Assembly: GCF_900188125.1 (NCBI RefSeq) | Contig: NZ_FZOW01000014.1 | Location: forward strand, 1 to 64,000 | Direction of reading: 5' to 3' | DNA: 64,000 nucleotides | Origin: Rhodococcoides kyotonense | GTDB taxonomy: Bacteria; Actinomycetota; Actinomycetes; Mycobacteriales; Mycobacteriaceae | In this document: positions 17,527-27,186 of the stretch, in pieces | How positions within the stretch are numbered: position 1 is the first letter of the stretch | Layout of the letters: the number at the start of each line of letters is the position of its first letter | Made by a program: the position numbers and the translations under genes | Notes under the pieces: generated by a model | What the model was told of the DNA's origin: nothing | Databases searched by the model: none | The model's input: only the letters and a program-made list of their open reading frames with translations

Positions 17527-19227
17527 ATGACGTTCGTGATTCTCCAGCAGTGCTGCAACGACGCGTCGTGCACCGATGTCTGCCCAGTCGACTGCATCCA
17601 CCCGACACCCGACGAGCCGGAATTCATGAATTCCGACATGCTGCACATCGACCCGGACACCTGCATCGACTGCGGTGCGTGCGTCGACGAATGCCCGGTC
17701 GATGCCATTCGCGCAGACCATGAACTGGACATCACACAGGACAGATACCTGGGCATGAACGCAGACTGGTTCACGCTGCACTCCCCCGGATCGACGACGT
17801 ACGTCGAACCCCGTTCATGGGTAGGGGTCGATTTCACGGGCAGGCGAGTCGCCATCGTCGGAACAGGTCCGGCTGCGTTCTACGCGGCCACCGAACTGGC
17901 AGGAATTCGGGGACTCGAGATCGAGATGTTCGATCGACTCCTGACGCCGTACGGTCTCGTGCGGGCCGGGGTCGCGCCGGACCATCCGGGTACGAAAGCG
18001 GTGACGGATCTGTTCCGTGCCGTCGCAGGAAAGAAGTCCGTACGCGTTCACCTCGGAGTCGACATCGGTTCCGATCTGTCGCACGACGACCTACTCGCCC
18101 ATCACGACGCGGTTCTCTACGCGACGGGAGCTGCAGGCGACCGCACTCTCGGAATCGCAGGGGAGAACCTTCACGGCAGCTGTTCGGCTCGGGAATTCGT
18201 CGCTTGGTACAACGGTCATCCCGACTTTGCGCATCGCACTTTCGATTTGAGTTCGACGCGTGCCGTCGTCATCGGCAACGGCAATGTCGCGCTCGACGTC
18301 GCACGGGTTCTGCTTGCCCCGATCTCCGAACTGGAGAAGACCGACATCGCCGACCACGCGCTGGAGGCCCTGCGCGCCAGCGCAATTCGAGAGGTGGTCG
18401 TCGTCGGACGCCGCGGGCCCTCACATGCGGCGTACACGGGTCCCGAGCTACTGGAGGTGATCGGGTCACCGTGGATCGACGTCGTCGTTCTCGAAGACGA
18501 GGCAGTCCCCGACGCGGCGACGAAAGCCGCCATGGATTCCGGGACGGCCGAATCCACGACGATGTTGAAAGTCGTGCTTGCGCAGGAAATTGCCGCTGCG
18601 CACTCCAGCGAGGAACCAGGAGGCGACAAAAAGAAACTCGTGCTCCGTTTCGGTCTGTCTCCAACCGAGATCGTCGGTGAGAATTCCGTGTCGGCGATCC
18701 GATTCGCCCGATCGACGACGACCGTGCACGACGACGGCACGGTCACTGTCGACGCCACAGACGACGAGGAAGTATTCGACACGACCTTGGTACTGAGATC
18801 GGTCGGATATCGCGGTAGCGCGGTCGAATCGGTGCCGTTCGACGACGCGGCCGGAATCATTCCCAACCGCGACGGGCGAGTGGTCGACGACCGCGGCTCG
18901 ACGGTTCCCGGCGTATATGTCACCGGGTGGATCAAAAGAGGCCCAACCGGCGTCATCGGAACCAACAGAAAATGTGCGGCCGATACCGTCGCTGCCATTC
19001 TCGAAGACATTGCCGGAGGCGTTCTTCCACAGCCACCTCAGGGTCGCGCCGAACTCGATGCGATGCTGGCCCGGAAATGCCCCGACGCCCTCGATTTCTC
19101 GGACTGGTCCCGAATCGACGAGGCAGAAAGAAGCGCAGGAGCGCAGCAAGGGCGTCCACGCATCAAGTACGTCGACATCGACGCCATGCGATCAGCAGTG
19201 TCACACGAGCGAACCGATCGTTACTGA
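17527..19227 (+). CDS. fprB: Ferredoxin/ferredoxin-NADP reductase FprB
   Basis: The 566-residue protein fuses a 7Fe ferredoxin to an NADPH-ferredoxin reductase. The ferredoxin cysteines are Cys9, Cys15 and Cys19, and Cys46, Cys49, Cys52 and Cys56 followed by Pro. The reductase starts near residue 105 with the FAD loop VAIVGTGPAAFYAATELAG, has VIGNGNVALDVARVL for NADP and TGWIKRGPTGVIGTNRKCA near the C-terminus. It should pass electrons between NADPH and ferredoxins or P450 systems. The domain order matches mycobacterial FprB (Rv0886, from memory). It is monocistronic with respect to lsr2, which has its own upstream region. Confidence 0.94.
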   Translation: MTFVILQQCCNDASCTDVCPVDCIHPTPDEPEFMNSDMLHIDPDTCIDCGACVDECPVDAIRADHELDITQDRYLGMNADWFTLHSPGSTTYVEPRSWVGVDFTGRRVAIVGTGPAAFYAATELAGIRGLEIEMFDRLLTPYGLVRAGVAPDHPGTKAVTDLFRAVAGKKSVRVHLGVDIGSDLSHDDLLAHHDAVLYATGAAGDRTLGIAGENLHGSCSAREFVAWYNGHPDFAHRTFDLSSTRAVVIGNGNVALDVARVLLAPISELEKTDIADHALEALRASAIREVVVVGRRGPSHAAYTGPELLEVIGSPWIDVVVLEDEAVPDAATKAAMDSGTAESTTMLKVVLAQEIAAAHSSEEPGGDKKKLVLRFGLSPTEIVGENSVSAIRFARSTTTVHDDGTVTVDATDDEEVFDTTLVLRSVGYRGSAVESVPFDDAAGIIPNRDGRVVDDRGSTVPGVYVTGWIKRGPTGVIGTNRKCAADTVAAILEDIAGGVLPQPPQGRAELDAMLARKCPDALDFSDWSRIDEAERSAGAQQGRPRIKYVDIDAMRSAVSHERTDRY

Positions 19228-19328
19228 TTCGCAATTGTTCCGTTTTGCGATCTTGCTTTCGGTTCCCGACGATTCGAATAGCAACCGGCTACACGGAATC
19301 CGATATGGATAATTCTTCACCACAGTCG

Positions 19329-19334
19329 TATAGT
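19329..19334 (+). promoter_or_regulatory. Possible -10 element of lsr2
   Basis: TATAGT lies 52 bases upstream of the lsr2 ATG in a 158-bp gap that is clearly more A+T-rich than its surroundings. No convincing -35 is seen. Confidence 0.35.
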
Positions 19335-19385
19335 CGTTCCGTTACACACGGACGCACCCCGCAAAACAATTGGAGATCTTCGACA

Positions 19386-19733
19386 ATGGCCAAGAAAGTC
19401 TATGTCCAACTGGTGGACGATATCGACGACAAGCCCATCGAGTCGGGCGGCGAGCACATTACATTCTCGGTCAACGGTGTCAGCTACGAAATCGACCTCA
19501 GTGACAAGAACGCCAAAGAATTTCACCGCAAGCTGAACTACTACATCGAACACTCCGCACGTATCGGATCGAAGCGAACCAAGAAGTCGGTCGGTACCGC
19601 CACCGCAGCCATCAAGCGCGACGCGAATCAGACCAAGGCAATTCGCGAATGGGCAAAGGCGAACGGCTACAGCATCTCGGCACGGGGCCGAATTCCTGCC
19701 GACGTCGAGCACGCTTTCGACGCAGCACACTGA
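19386..19733 (+). CDS. lsr2: Nucleoid-associated silencer Lsr2
   Basis: Lsr2 is the actinobacterial H-NS analogue; it bridges DNA and silences A+T-rich, often foreign, genes. The 115-residue protein has the N-terminal dimerisation domain (KKVYVQLVDDIDDKPI, FSVNGVSYEIDLSDKNA) and the C-terminal DNA-binding part ending IREWAKANGYSISARGRIPA, with the RGR hook that enters the minor groove. ATG 19386 follows a purine-rich GGAGATC. Its A+T-rich promoter could allow self-silencing, but that is inference. A symmetric terminator lies 95 bases downstream, ahead of tRNA-Ala. Confidence 0.97.
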   Translation: MAKKVYVQLVDDIDDKPIESGGEHITFSVNGVSYEIDLSDKNAKEFHRKLNYYIEHSARIGSKRTKKSVGTATAAIKRDANQTKAIREWAKANGYSISARGRIPADVEHAFDAAH

Positions 19734-19827
19734 CAGTTCGTTTTCTGTTCGCGGCTGCGTCGACGATGGGGTGCGGGATCGTCGACGCAGGTCCGCGGCC
19801 GAACGCTCGCAACTGAAAATCCCGAAA

Positions 19828-19865
19828 CGAAAAAGGGAGCCACCTCGCGGTGACTCCCTTTTTCG
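19828..19865. terminator. Bidirectional terminator between lsr2 and tRNA-Ala
   Basis: CGAAAAAGGGAG (19828-19839) pairs perfectly with CTCCCTTTTTCG (19854-19865), with an inner CACC/GGTG stem. A and T runs on both sides make it usable by lsr2 and by the oppositely transcribed tRNA. Confidence 0.85.
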
Positions 19866-19874
19866 TCTTGAACG

Positions 19875-19947
19875 TGGAGCTAAGGGGACTCGAACCCCTG
19901 ACCCCCACACTGCCAGTGTGGTGCGCTACCAGCTGCGCCATAGCCCC
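19875..19947 (-). tRNA. tRNA-Ala(GGC)
   Basis: Read on the minus strand the 73-nt sequence folds as a cloverleaf: acceptor GGGGCTA with TAGCTCC (one G-U pair), anticodon stem CCACA/TGTGG with loop CTGGCAG, giving anticodon GGC, and the T arm GGTTCGAGTCC. It decodes GCC. The 3' CCA is not encoded. A shared terminator lies just downstream. Confidence 0.96.
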
Positions 19948-20042
19948 GTACTGCACGCCCGCACCGCAGTGCGTTTGCTTGAACGAAGTTACACCATGGC
20001 GACTTGGAGCTACAAATCCCCTGGTCGAGGTCGATGCAGAAG

Positions 20043-20792
20043 TCAGCTGATCGACTCGACCCAACCCGAGTCACGGAGCGCGTCGACGACCGTGCCGTCG
20101 ACGACGACACCGGGGGTTCCCGACGCCCCGGTTGCTGCAAGAGCCTCTCGTCCCGTCGCTGCGTCGGTGGCCGCTTGTTCCGTCAGTGCGCCCGAGGTGA
20201 TGCAGTCGACCGTCGTGTCCGAGGCGCCGCTACTGCGTGCGAGATCCGCCAGTTCCGAATCGGATCGGTCGGTGTCCGCGTTCTCCTCCGGTTGGAAATC
20301 AGCAGAGAAAAGACCGGCGTGGAATGCGGAATAGACAACGGCGTTCTCCGACTCGGCGACGCAATGCGATGCGGCGACGGCACGGCTGGAATAGTTCTTG
20401 CTCGCAGAAACCGCGTCGAGCCCCGGTAGTACGACCATGTGATAGCGGACGGTGAGAACTCCGTCGTCGATCTTCTGAGCAAGCTCCTGACCGTGTTTCA
20501 CCTCGAGTTGTCCGCAGAACGGGCACATCGGATCCTCGAACAGATCCACGGTGGTGGCTGCACCGGGGCGCCCGAGTTGGACCACCCCGTCGTCCAGCAC
20601 CGTCAACTCGACGGCGGGATTGTTCACCGAGCCGTAGCCGTCGTTACGGGGCGCGTCGTCGCCGCGCTGCCACAGGATTGCGACGACGACCACCACGACC
20701 ACGACAACGAGCGCGACGCCCGCCAGAATGTAGGTGGACGTGCTCGACGTGGGCTGCGGTGTGTGCTTCACACCGGATTTCTTTTGACTCAC
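20043..20792 (-). CDS. Membrane-anchored DsbA-like thioredoxin-fold protein
   Basis: The 249-residue protein has a short basic N-terminus, one strongly hydrophobic helix at about residues 21-41 rich in valine, and then an extracytoplasmic thioredoxin fold with the redox pair Cys90-Pro-Phe-Cys93 (DPMCPFCGQ). ATGASGTPGVVVDG near the C-terminus contains the cis-proline loop. Proteins of this kind make or shuffle disulfides in exported proteins. Two further cysteines (HCVA and DCITSG) may form a structural pair. The GTG at 20792 gives MSQKKSGVKH. It lies 49 bases downstream of the MFS gene and may be the third gene of a pgm-MFS-dsbA unit. Confidence 0.86.
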   Translation of the reverse strand: MSQKKSGVKHTPQPTSSTSTYILAGVALVVVVVVVVVAILWQRGDDAPRNDGYGSVNNPAVELTVLDDGVVQLGRPGAATTVDLFEDPMCPFCGQLEVKHGQELAQKIDDGVLTVRYHMVVLPGLDAVSASKNYSSRAVAASHCVAESENAVVYSAFHAGLFSADFQPEENADTDRSDSELADLARSSGASDTTVDCITSGALTEQAATDAATGREALAATGASGTPGVVVDGTVVDALRDSGWVESIS

Positions 20793-20841
20793 AGTCCGAA
20801 TAGTACGGATCGCGACCTGTCGGGCATCGTCACGGCGACGG

Positions 20842-22059
20842 TTACGTCGACCTCGATCGGTCGAGAGTGTCCGGAACGCAGAGCCACCACACCGCAGCGG
20901 TGAACAGAATGACGCCGGACATCGCGAATGCGGCGCCGTACGACGAGTATTGGACAACGACGCCGGCGACGATCGGTCCGAGAATCGCTCCGATGTCCGC
21001 GACCATCTGGAACGTCGACAGAACGGGGCCGCCGCGCGCTTTCGATCCGATGATGTCGGCCACGGACGCCTGCTGCGGGGGCGTCATCAATCCGGATCCG
21101 ACTCCCGCGACGAACGAGGCGACCATGAACGGAATCAGGTGATCGGACAGGCCGATCACAGTGGTGCCGACGGCGGACACCACGAGCCCGACGACGACGA
21201 AGGGCTTGCGTCCCTTCACGTCCGACAACCGCCCCGAGCCGATGAGGACGAGAGCATTGCCGACCGCGAAGACGGCGAGAGCTACTGCCGCGACCGCGGC
21301 GGACCGGTCGAGAATCTCGATGACGAACAACGGAATCAGAGCGACGCGGACACCGAACACCGCCCACCCAGTCGCGAAATTCGACGACAGTGCCGCTCGA
21401 TATGCGGGCACTTTCAATGCCGCCCGCAGCGTCATGACCGGGATCGACGAGTCGTGTTCGTCCTTCCGGCCTGCATCATTCCCGAGGCTGAAGAACACTA
21501 CCGCCGCGGCGATCACGAGGGCGACCGCATAGACCATGAACGGCACGCGCAACCCGAAATCGACGAGAGCTCCACCGACCAGCGGGCCCCCGATCGACCC
21601 CATCAGAAAGCTCGTCGCGTACATGCCGGACACTCGGCCACGACTGTGCGTCGGGCTCATCCGAATCAGCAGGCCGAGCGCCGACACCGAGAACATCGTC
21701 GACCCGATTCCACCGAGGCCACGGAAAACCAAGAGCTGCCAGTACGTTTGGGCGAACGCACACGCGCCCGTCGATGCTGCCACGATGAGCAGCCCCGTCA
21801 GGTAGACGGGCCGCTCCCCCAGTTTCTGTACGAGGGATCCACTTGCCGGAGCGAACAACAGCCGCATTGCTGCGAACGTACTGATCACGGCCGACGCCGC
21901 GACGACACCCACACCGAACTCGGTCGCGAACTGCGGCAGAGCAGGCGAGACGATGCCGAAACCCAGTGCGATGACGAAGCTCGCCGACACGAGCACCCAG
22001 ATCTCGGAGGGCAGTTTTTCCGTGTGTTCGGACTCGCTCGACGTGTTCGATCTCGTCAC
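20842..22059 (-). CDS. MFS transporter
   Basis: A 405-residue integral membrane protein with about twelve hydrophobic segments, opening [20 protein letters not shown]. The MFS motif A region is seen between helices 2 and 3 ([14 protein letters not shown]) and again in the second half ([16 protein letters not shown]). [13 protein letters not shown] fits the drug-efflux subgroup, so export of small hydrophobic compounds is likely but the substrate is unknown. Its ATG overlaps the pgm stop codon by four bases, implying translational coupling to a sugar-phosphate enzyme, which is an odd pairing. Confidence 0.88.
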   Translation of the reverse strand: MTRSNTSSESEHTEKLPSEIWVLVSASFVIALGFGIVSPALPQFATEFGVGVVAASAVISTFAAMRLLFAPASGSLVQKLGERPVYLTGLLIVAASTGACAFAQTYWQLLVFRGLGGIGSTMFSVSALGLLIRMSPTHSRGRVSGMYATSFLMGSIGGPLVGGALVDFGLRVPFMVYAVALVIAAAVVFFSLGNDAGRKDEHDSSIPVMTLRAALKVPAYRAALSSNFATGWAVFGVRVALIPLFVIEILDRSAAVAAVALAVFAVGNALVLIGSGRLSDVKGRKPFVVVGLVVSAVGTTVIGLSDHLIPFMVASFVAGVGSGLMTPPQQASVADIIGSKARGGPVLSTFQMVADIGAILGPIVAGVVVQYSSYGAAFAMSGVILFTAAVWWLCVPDTLDRSRST

Positions 22060-23696
22060 GATTTGTTCAGGGCCTGCGACACAAGCTCTTTCGCAGCGTC
22101 CTGCACATCCTTCAGATGCTCGTCACCCTTGAACGACTCGGCGTAAATCTTGTAGACGTCCTCGGTGCCGGAGGGACGCGCAGCGAACCATGCGTTCTCG
22201 GTCGTCACCTTCAGACCGCCGATCGAGGCACCGTTGCCGGGAGCCTCGGTCAGAGTGGCGGTGATCTGCTCACCGGCGAGAGTCGTTGCCGTCACCTGGT
22301 CCGGCGACAGCGCGCCGAGCACCGCCTTCTGTTCGCGGGTGGCAGGCGCGTCGACCCGCGCGTACGACGGGTTGCCGTATCGCTCCGTGAAGTCGCCGTA
22401 GCGCTGCGACGGCGTCTTACCGGTGACGGCGGTGATCTCGGACGCGAGCAGCGCCAGGATGATGCCGTCCTTGTCCGTGGTCCACACACTGCCGTCCGTA
22501 CGCAGGAACGACGCTCCGGCACTCTCCTCACCGCCGAAGCCCAACTCGCCGGTGACCAGGCCGGAGACGAACCACTTGAATCCGACGGGCACCTCGAGCA
22601 GTGTTCGCCCCAAGCCCTCGACGACGCGGTCGATCATCGACGACGACACCAGAGTCTTGCCGACCTTGGTGATCGGCGACCAACCCGGTCGGTGCGTGAA
22701 GAGGTAATCGATGGCAACGGACAGATAGTGGTTCGGATTCATCAATCCACCGTCGGGCGTGACGATCCCGTGGCGATCGGAGTCGGCGTCGTTTCCGGTG
22801 GCGATGTCGTACTTGCTCCGAGCCTCGATCAGCGACGCCATGGCGTTCGGCGACGAACAGTCCATTCGGATCTTGCCGTCGGTGTCGAGCGTCATGAAGC
22901 GGAAGGTGGCGTCGACGAGCGGGTTGACGACCGTCAGATCGAGGTTGTGCCGTTCGGCGATCGCGTGCCAGTAGTCGACGCTCGCCCCGCCCAGTGGATC
23001 GGCGCCGATGCGAACTCCCGCCGCCCTGATCGCGTCGAGATCGACGACGTTCGGTAGATCGTCGACGTACGTTCCGAGGTAGTCGTACTCCTGCACCGTC
23101 GTGCGCAACGCAGTGGCCAGCGGCACACGCTTGACGCCGGCGAGGCCGTTCTTCAGCAGCTCGTTGGCGCGCGCGGCGATGACCTTGGTGGCGTCGCTGT
23201 CGGCGGGTCCGCCGTGGGGAGGGTTGTACTTGAACCCGCCGTCACGCGGCGGATTGTGCGACGGGGTGACCACGATGCCGTCGGCCTGCGCCGACGGCCC
23301 CGAGGCGTTGTATCGCAGGATGGCGTGACTGACCGCGGGAGTGGGCGTGTATCGATGGCCCGAATCGACGAGGACCGAAACATCGTTGGCTGTAAGCACT
23401 TCCAGCGCCGTCGTCCACGCAGGCTCGGACAGCGCGTGCGTGTCGCGACCGATGAACAGCGGACCTGTGATGCCCTGCGAGGCGCGGTACTCGACGATCG
23501 CCTGCGTCGTCGCGAGGATGTGCGCCTCGTTGAACGCTCCGTCCAGACTGGAACCACGGTGACCGGACGTGCCGAAGACGACCTGCTGGCCAGGATCGGA
23601 TACATCGGGAGTCTGCGAGTAGTACGCCGTCACCAGCTGCGGAAGGTCGACGAGATCCTCCGGTAGTGCCACGGTCCCAGCTCTGTCGTGCGCCAC
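22056..23696 (-). CDS. pgm: Phosphoglucomutase
   Basis: The enzyme interconverts glucose 1-phosphate and glucose 6-phosphate, feeding glycogen, trehalose and cell-wall sugar synthesis. The 546-residue protein has the phosphoserine loop [17 protein letters not shown], the metal loop [10 protein letters not shown], the sugar-binding [10 protein letters not shown] and the C-terminal phosphate loop [15 protein letters not shown]. Length and motifs fit the alpha-D-glucose-specific Pgm type, as PgmA (Rv3068c) in M. tuberculosis. The gene overlaps the MFS transporter gene by four bases. Confidence 0.96.
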   Translation of the reverse strand: MAHDRAGTVALPEDLVDLPQLVTAYYSQTPDVSDPGQQVVFGTSGHRGSSLDGAFNEAHILATTQAIVEYRASQGITGPLFIGRDTHALSEPAWTTALEVLTANDVSVLVDSGHRYTPTPAVSHAILRYNASGPSAQADGIVVTPSHNPPRDGGFKYNPPHGGPADSDATKVIAARANELLKNGLAGVKRVPLATALRTTVQEYDYLGTYVDDLPNVVDLDAIRAAGVRIGADPLGGASVDYWHAIAERHNLDLTVVNPLVDATFRFMTLDTDGKIRMDCSSPNAMASLIEARSKYDIATGNDADSDRHGIVTPDGGLMNPNHYLSVAIDYLFTHRPGWSPITKVGKTLVSSSMIDRVVEGLGRTLLEVPVGFKWFVSGLVTGELGFGGEESAGASFLRTDGSVWTTDKDGIILALLASEITAVTGKTPSQRYGDFTERYGNPSYARVDAPATREQKAVLGALSPDQVTATTLAGEQITATLTEAPGNGASIGGLKVTTENAWFAARPSGTEDVYKIYAESFKGDEHLKDVQDAAKELVSQALNKS

Positions 23697-23822
23697 GATG
23701 CGCCTCCCTCTTCAGTCCTCGACTCACGCGGATCGAGACGATCGACGCTCGATCCGCCTGCGGTCAAGACTAGTTGCCCGCACCGACTTTCTCGTCGTTG
23801 CGGTTCTTTTCGAGGACGCGAG

Positions 23823-24611
23823 TCATGTCGGAGGACGCGGGAGGAAGTAGCTCGTCCGCCGCTGGTAGTCCGCGTACCCGGGCCGTTTCGACATACTCTT
23901 CTCCAACAGCCTGGCGCCGGTGGCGAACACGAGAAAATAGGTCATCGCGATCGGCGACAGCACGGTCAGCACTCCCGGCCACGCCGAGGCGCTCAACGCG
24001 AAGAGTCCCCACCAGACACAGGCGTCGCCGAAATAGTTGGGGTGACGCGTCCACGACCACAGACCTCGGTCCATGATCTTGCCCTTGTTCGACGGGTCCG
24101 CCTTGAACGCGTTCAGCTGTGCGTCTCCCGTCGCCTCGAACGTCAGTCCGACGACCCACAGCACGACACCGACGACGGCAACCGCCGCGACGGAGCCGTG
24201 CGCGACCGCCGAGATCTGGACGGGCAGCGACACGAACCACAGCGCGAGCGCTTGGGTGAGGTAGATCTTCCGCAGCGCGTACAGCGTCCGGCTTCCCGGC
24301 GCCTTGGCCAGCATCTCCTCGTAGCGAGGGTCCTCGCCCTTTCCGCGCGAGCGCCGGAACATGTGCCACGCGAGCCTCAGTCCCCAGACCCCGACGAGGC
24401 CGGCGAGCAGGAGCCGACGCCACAGCTCGCCGTCACCGACAACCGCGGCCACCACGGCGATCAGAACGAAACCGCCGCCCCACGTGACGTCCACGACGTT
24501 GTGCCTGCCCAGGCGCGCACCGATCAGCGCCGTCACGATCATCAGCACCGCGGTGGCCGCCAGGGTGCTCAGCGTGACGACGAGGAATCCGGACCAGTCG
24601 TACGACGTCAC
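23823..24611 (-). CDS. DUF1295 membrane protein, steroid 5-alpha-reductase-like
   Basis: The 262-residue protein has six or so hydrophobic segments and the family's C-terminal signature DRGLWSWTRHPNYFGDACVWWG, then YADYQRRTSYFLPRPP. Members of this group resemble isoprenylcysteine methyltransferases and NADPH-dependent reductases. GTG 24611 overlaps the stop of the preceding methyltransferase gene (GTGA), so this start is preferred over ATG 24629. It is the last gene of the six-gene lipid operon. A likely job is reduction or further modification of the methylated acyl chain, which is inference. Confidence 0.84.
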   Translation of the reverse strand: MTSYDWSGFLVVTLSTLAATAVLMIVTALIGARLGRHNVVDVTWGGGFVLIAVVAAVVGDGELWRRLLLAGLVGVWGLRLAWHMFRRSRGKGEDPRYEEMLAKAPGSRTLYALRKIYLTQALALWFVSLPVQISAVAHGSVAAVAVVGVVLWVVGLTFEATGDAQLNAFKADPSNKGKIMDRGLWSWTRHPNYFGDACVWWGLFALSASAWPGVLTVLSPIAMTYFLVFATGARLLEKSMSKRPGYADYQRRTSYFLPRPPT

Positions 24612-25915
24612 GATGTCGCGCTCACCCATTGCGGACGCACCGGGTCGATGTCGACGTGGCCGTTCGCGTCGGGACGCACCGCCAGAATCTGGTCGACGCC
24701 CATGCGGCCGTCGCGGAACGCCATCCCGCCTCCGACGAGGTAGAGACGCCATACGCGCGCGACTTCCTCACCGACGAGTGCGACGACGTCCTCCCAGCGC
24801 GACTCGAAGCGTTCGGTCCACACGTCGACCGTCCGTACGTAGTGCTCGCGCATCGCATGGACGTCGCGCACCTCGAGACCGGATTCCTCGATCATGGCGA
24901 CGGTCCGTCCCACCGGCCGCATGTACATGTCCGGTGCGATGAACGACTCGATGAACGCGCCGCCGCCCGGGTTGTCCCCTTCCTTGCGGGACATCTGCTG
25001 AACCAGTACACGACCGCCCGGCCGGACATTGGCGAACAACGCACCCGCGTAGGTCGGATAGTTCTTCTCGCCGACGTGCTCGCCCATCTCGATGGATGCG
25101 ACGGCGTCGAACGGGCCGTCGGGGATCTCGCGGTAGTCCTGGATCCTGATCTCGACGCGGTCCTGCAGGCCACGATCCGCAATGCGCTTGTCCACGAACG
25201 CTTTCTGCTCGCGCGAAATCGTCACACCGACGACCCGCGCGTCGTAGTGCTCCGCCGCGTGCAGACTCAGCGAACCCCATCCGCAGCCGACGTCGAGGAA
25301 TCGCTGACCGGGTGCTGTGTCGAGCCCGATCTTGCGGCAGACCAGATCGAGCTTGTCGCGCTGCGCGTCGTCCAAGGTGTAGTTCGGCGCATCGGATGTC
25401 CAGTAACCGGACGAGTACGCCATGTGCGAATCCAGCACCAGCTCGTAGAAGTCGTTCGACAAATCGTAGTGGTGGCTGATTGCGGCGCGGTCGCGCAACA
25501 GCGAATGCAGTCGCCCCTTGATGACGGCCTGAGACCGTGGCGGAGTCGGCGGCTTTCCCAGCGCACCGATGTCCTTCGCGAGCCTGCCCAGTTTCAGCAG
25601 CGCCGCCGGAGTGGGCCGCACCGCCTTCAGATCGCGGTTCCGCACCTCGGACCAGACGTGATCCAGTGCGTCGCCGACGTTGCCGTCGACGTCGAGTTCG
25701 CCGGTCACGTACGCCTGAGCTGCACCGAGTTCCCCTGGGCTCCACAGCAATCGACGCAGAACCTGTGGGCTGTTCACTCGGACTCGCGGTGCTCCCTGCG
25801 GGCCTGCGACGCTCCCGTCCCATGCTTCGAGACGGACCGGTAGTTCGCCACCGACGAACGGAGCGAGGAGATCGGCGATGCGTGGTGCCACCGAGCCGTG
25901 CCGAGAAGTGCTCAT
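24608..25915 (-). CDS. Cyclopropane-fatty-acid-synthase-like methyltransferase, second copy
   Basis: This 435-residue enzyme transfers a methyl or methylene group from S-adenosylmethionine to an unsaturated acyl chain. The SAM-binding loop is LDVGCGWGSLSLHAAEHY, preceded by the family blocks HHYDLSNDFYELVLD and MAYSSGYW. It differs from its neighbour in the active-site segment, SIEMGEHVGEKNYPTYA rather than SVEMIEAVGHEYWGTYF, so the two copies probably do different chemistry. The ATG overlaps the stop of the first copy (ATGA). The N-terminal 120 residues are a separate lipid-binding-type domain. Confidence 0.9.
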   Translation of the reverse strand: MSTSRHGSVAPRIADLLAPFVGGELPVRLEAWDGSVAGPQGAPRVRVNSPQVLRRLLWSPGELGAAQAYVTGELDVDGNVGDALDHVWSEVRNRDLKAVRPTPAALLKLGRLAKDIGALGKPPTPPRSQAVIKGRLHSLLRDRAAISHHYDLSNDFYELVLDSHMAYSSGYWTSDAPNYTLDDAQRDKLDLVCRKIGLDTAPGQRFLDVGCGWGSLSLHAAEHYDARVVGVTISREQKAFVDKRIADRGLQDRVEIRIQDYREIPDGPFDAVASIEMGEHVGEKNYPTYAGALFANVRPGGRVLVQQMSRKEGDNPGGGAFIESFIAPDMYMRPVGRTVAMIEESGLEVRDVHAMREHYVRTVDVWTERFESRWEDVVALVGEEVARVWRLYLVGGGMAFRDGRMGVDQILAVRPDANGHVDIDPVRPQWVSATS

Positions 25916-27186
25916 TCTTTTCCCCTTCGATCGAGCACGATCTGTTGAACGTCGAGGTAGCCCGACCGAAAACCTGCCTCCGAGTAGCAGAGGTAGAAGT
26001 GCCACATGCGCGCGAACACGTCGTCGAAGCCCAATTGCGCGACCTGCTGGGACTGCGCGCCGAACGTCCGATCCCAGTGACGCAGCGTGCGCGCGTAGTG
26101 ATCGCCCATCGACAACCGTTCGCGCACGCGCAGTGTCGTGTGCTTCTCGGTCACCTCCTCGATCGCGCGGATCGAGGGCAGGAACCCACCGGGGAAGATG
26201 TACTTGTGCACCCAGGTGTAGGTGTTGCGCGTGGCGAGCATGCGATCGTGCGGCATCGTGATCGCCTGAATCGCGACGCGTCCGCCCGGTGCGAGAATGC
26301 CGTCGATCGTGCGAAAGTACGTGCCCCAGTATTCGTGCCCGACGGCTTCGATCATCTCGACCGAGACGATCGCGTCGTATTCGCCGTCGACGAGTCGGTA
26401 GTCCAACAAGTCCACTTGGACTCGCTCCGCACACCCCGCTGCCGCGATGCGTTTGTCCGCCAGCTCTTTCTGCTCGGTGGACAGCGTCACCGATCGCACC
26501 TTCGCGCCGCGCTGCGCTGCCCGGATCGCGAGTTCGCCCCAGCCCGTGCCGATCTCCAGTACTCGGCTTCCCTCGCGGACACCCGCCTTGTCGAGCAGTC
26601 GGTCGATCTTGCGACGCTGGGCATCGGCGAGCGATTCTCCGTCGTCGGAGGTTCCCGACGCCCCGAACAGCGCACTCGAATACGTCATCGTCTCGTCGAG
26701 AAAGAGTTCGAAGAGATCGTTCGACAAGTCGTAGTGCCGCGAGATGTTCGATCGAGTGTTCTTCGTCGTATTACGTTCGGCACGAGGCGGTTTCGGAACG
26801 TAGAGGCCACGGAGCCGCTGGAGAGACTTGGGAATCAAGGTGGCCATCCGCGTCGCGAACACCTCGAGCACTGCCGTCAGATCCTCGGCGTCCCAGTCTC
26901 CGGCCATGTACGCCTCACCGAAGCCGATGAGACCGCTGTCGCCGACGCGGGCTGCGAAATCGGCAGGACGTCTGATCTCCATCAACGGAGATTCCGCAGT
27001 CCCGCCACCGATGATCGAACCGTCCTCCATGAGTACTCGGACGGGAAGTCCGCTGACTGCGCGTCTGAAGAGGAAGTTCGCGACCGGCGCGGCTACCGTG
27101 GACTTCGGCCCTGCCGGCACGTGAGCGATGCCTGGCCAGGTGTCTCGGTCGACCTCCGAGTCGTATCGCGTCACCGTTGTCGTCAT
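25912..27186 (-). CDS. Cyclopropane-fatty-acyl-phospholipid synthase family protein, first copy
   Basis: The 424-residue protein has the CFA synthase organisation: an N-terminal domain, RHYDLSNDLFELFLDETMTY at about residues 150-170, the SAM loop LEIGTGWGELAIRAAQRG, the catalytic-site segment VEMIEAVGHEYWGTYF and a C-terminal HFYLCYSEAGFRSG. It should cyclopropanate or methylate phospholipid acyl chains at the membrane. ATG 27186 overlaps the DUF1365 stop codon. The typical bicarbonate-binding residues of E. coli Cfa cannot be confirmed without alignment. Confidence 0.92.
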   Translation of the reverse strand: MTTTVTRYDSEVDRDTWPGIAHVPAGPKSTVAAPVANFLFRRAVSGLPVRVLMEDGSIIGGGTAESPLMEIRRPADFAARVGDSGLIGFGEAYMAGDWDAEDLTAVLEVFATRMATLIPKSLQRLRGLYVPKPPRAERNTTKNTRSNISRHYDLSNDLFELFLDETMTYSSALFGASGTSDDGESLADAQRRKIDRLLDKAGVREGSRVLEIGTGWGELAIRAAQRGAKVRSVTLSTEQKELADKRIAAAGCAERVQVDLLDYRLVDGEYDAIVSVEMIEAVGHEYWGTYFRTIDGILAPGGRVAIQAITMPHDRMLATRNTYTWVHKYIFPGGFLPSIRAIEEVTEKHTTLRVRERLSMGDHYARTLRHWDRTFGAQSQQVAQLGFDDVFARMWHFYLCYSEAGFRSGYLDVQQIVLDRRGKE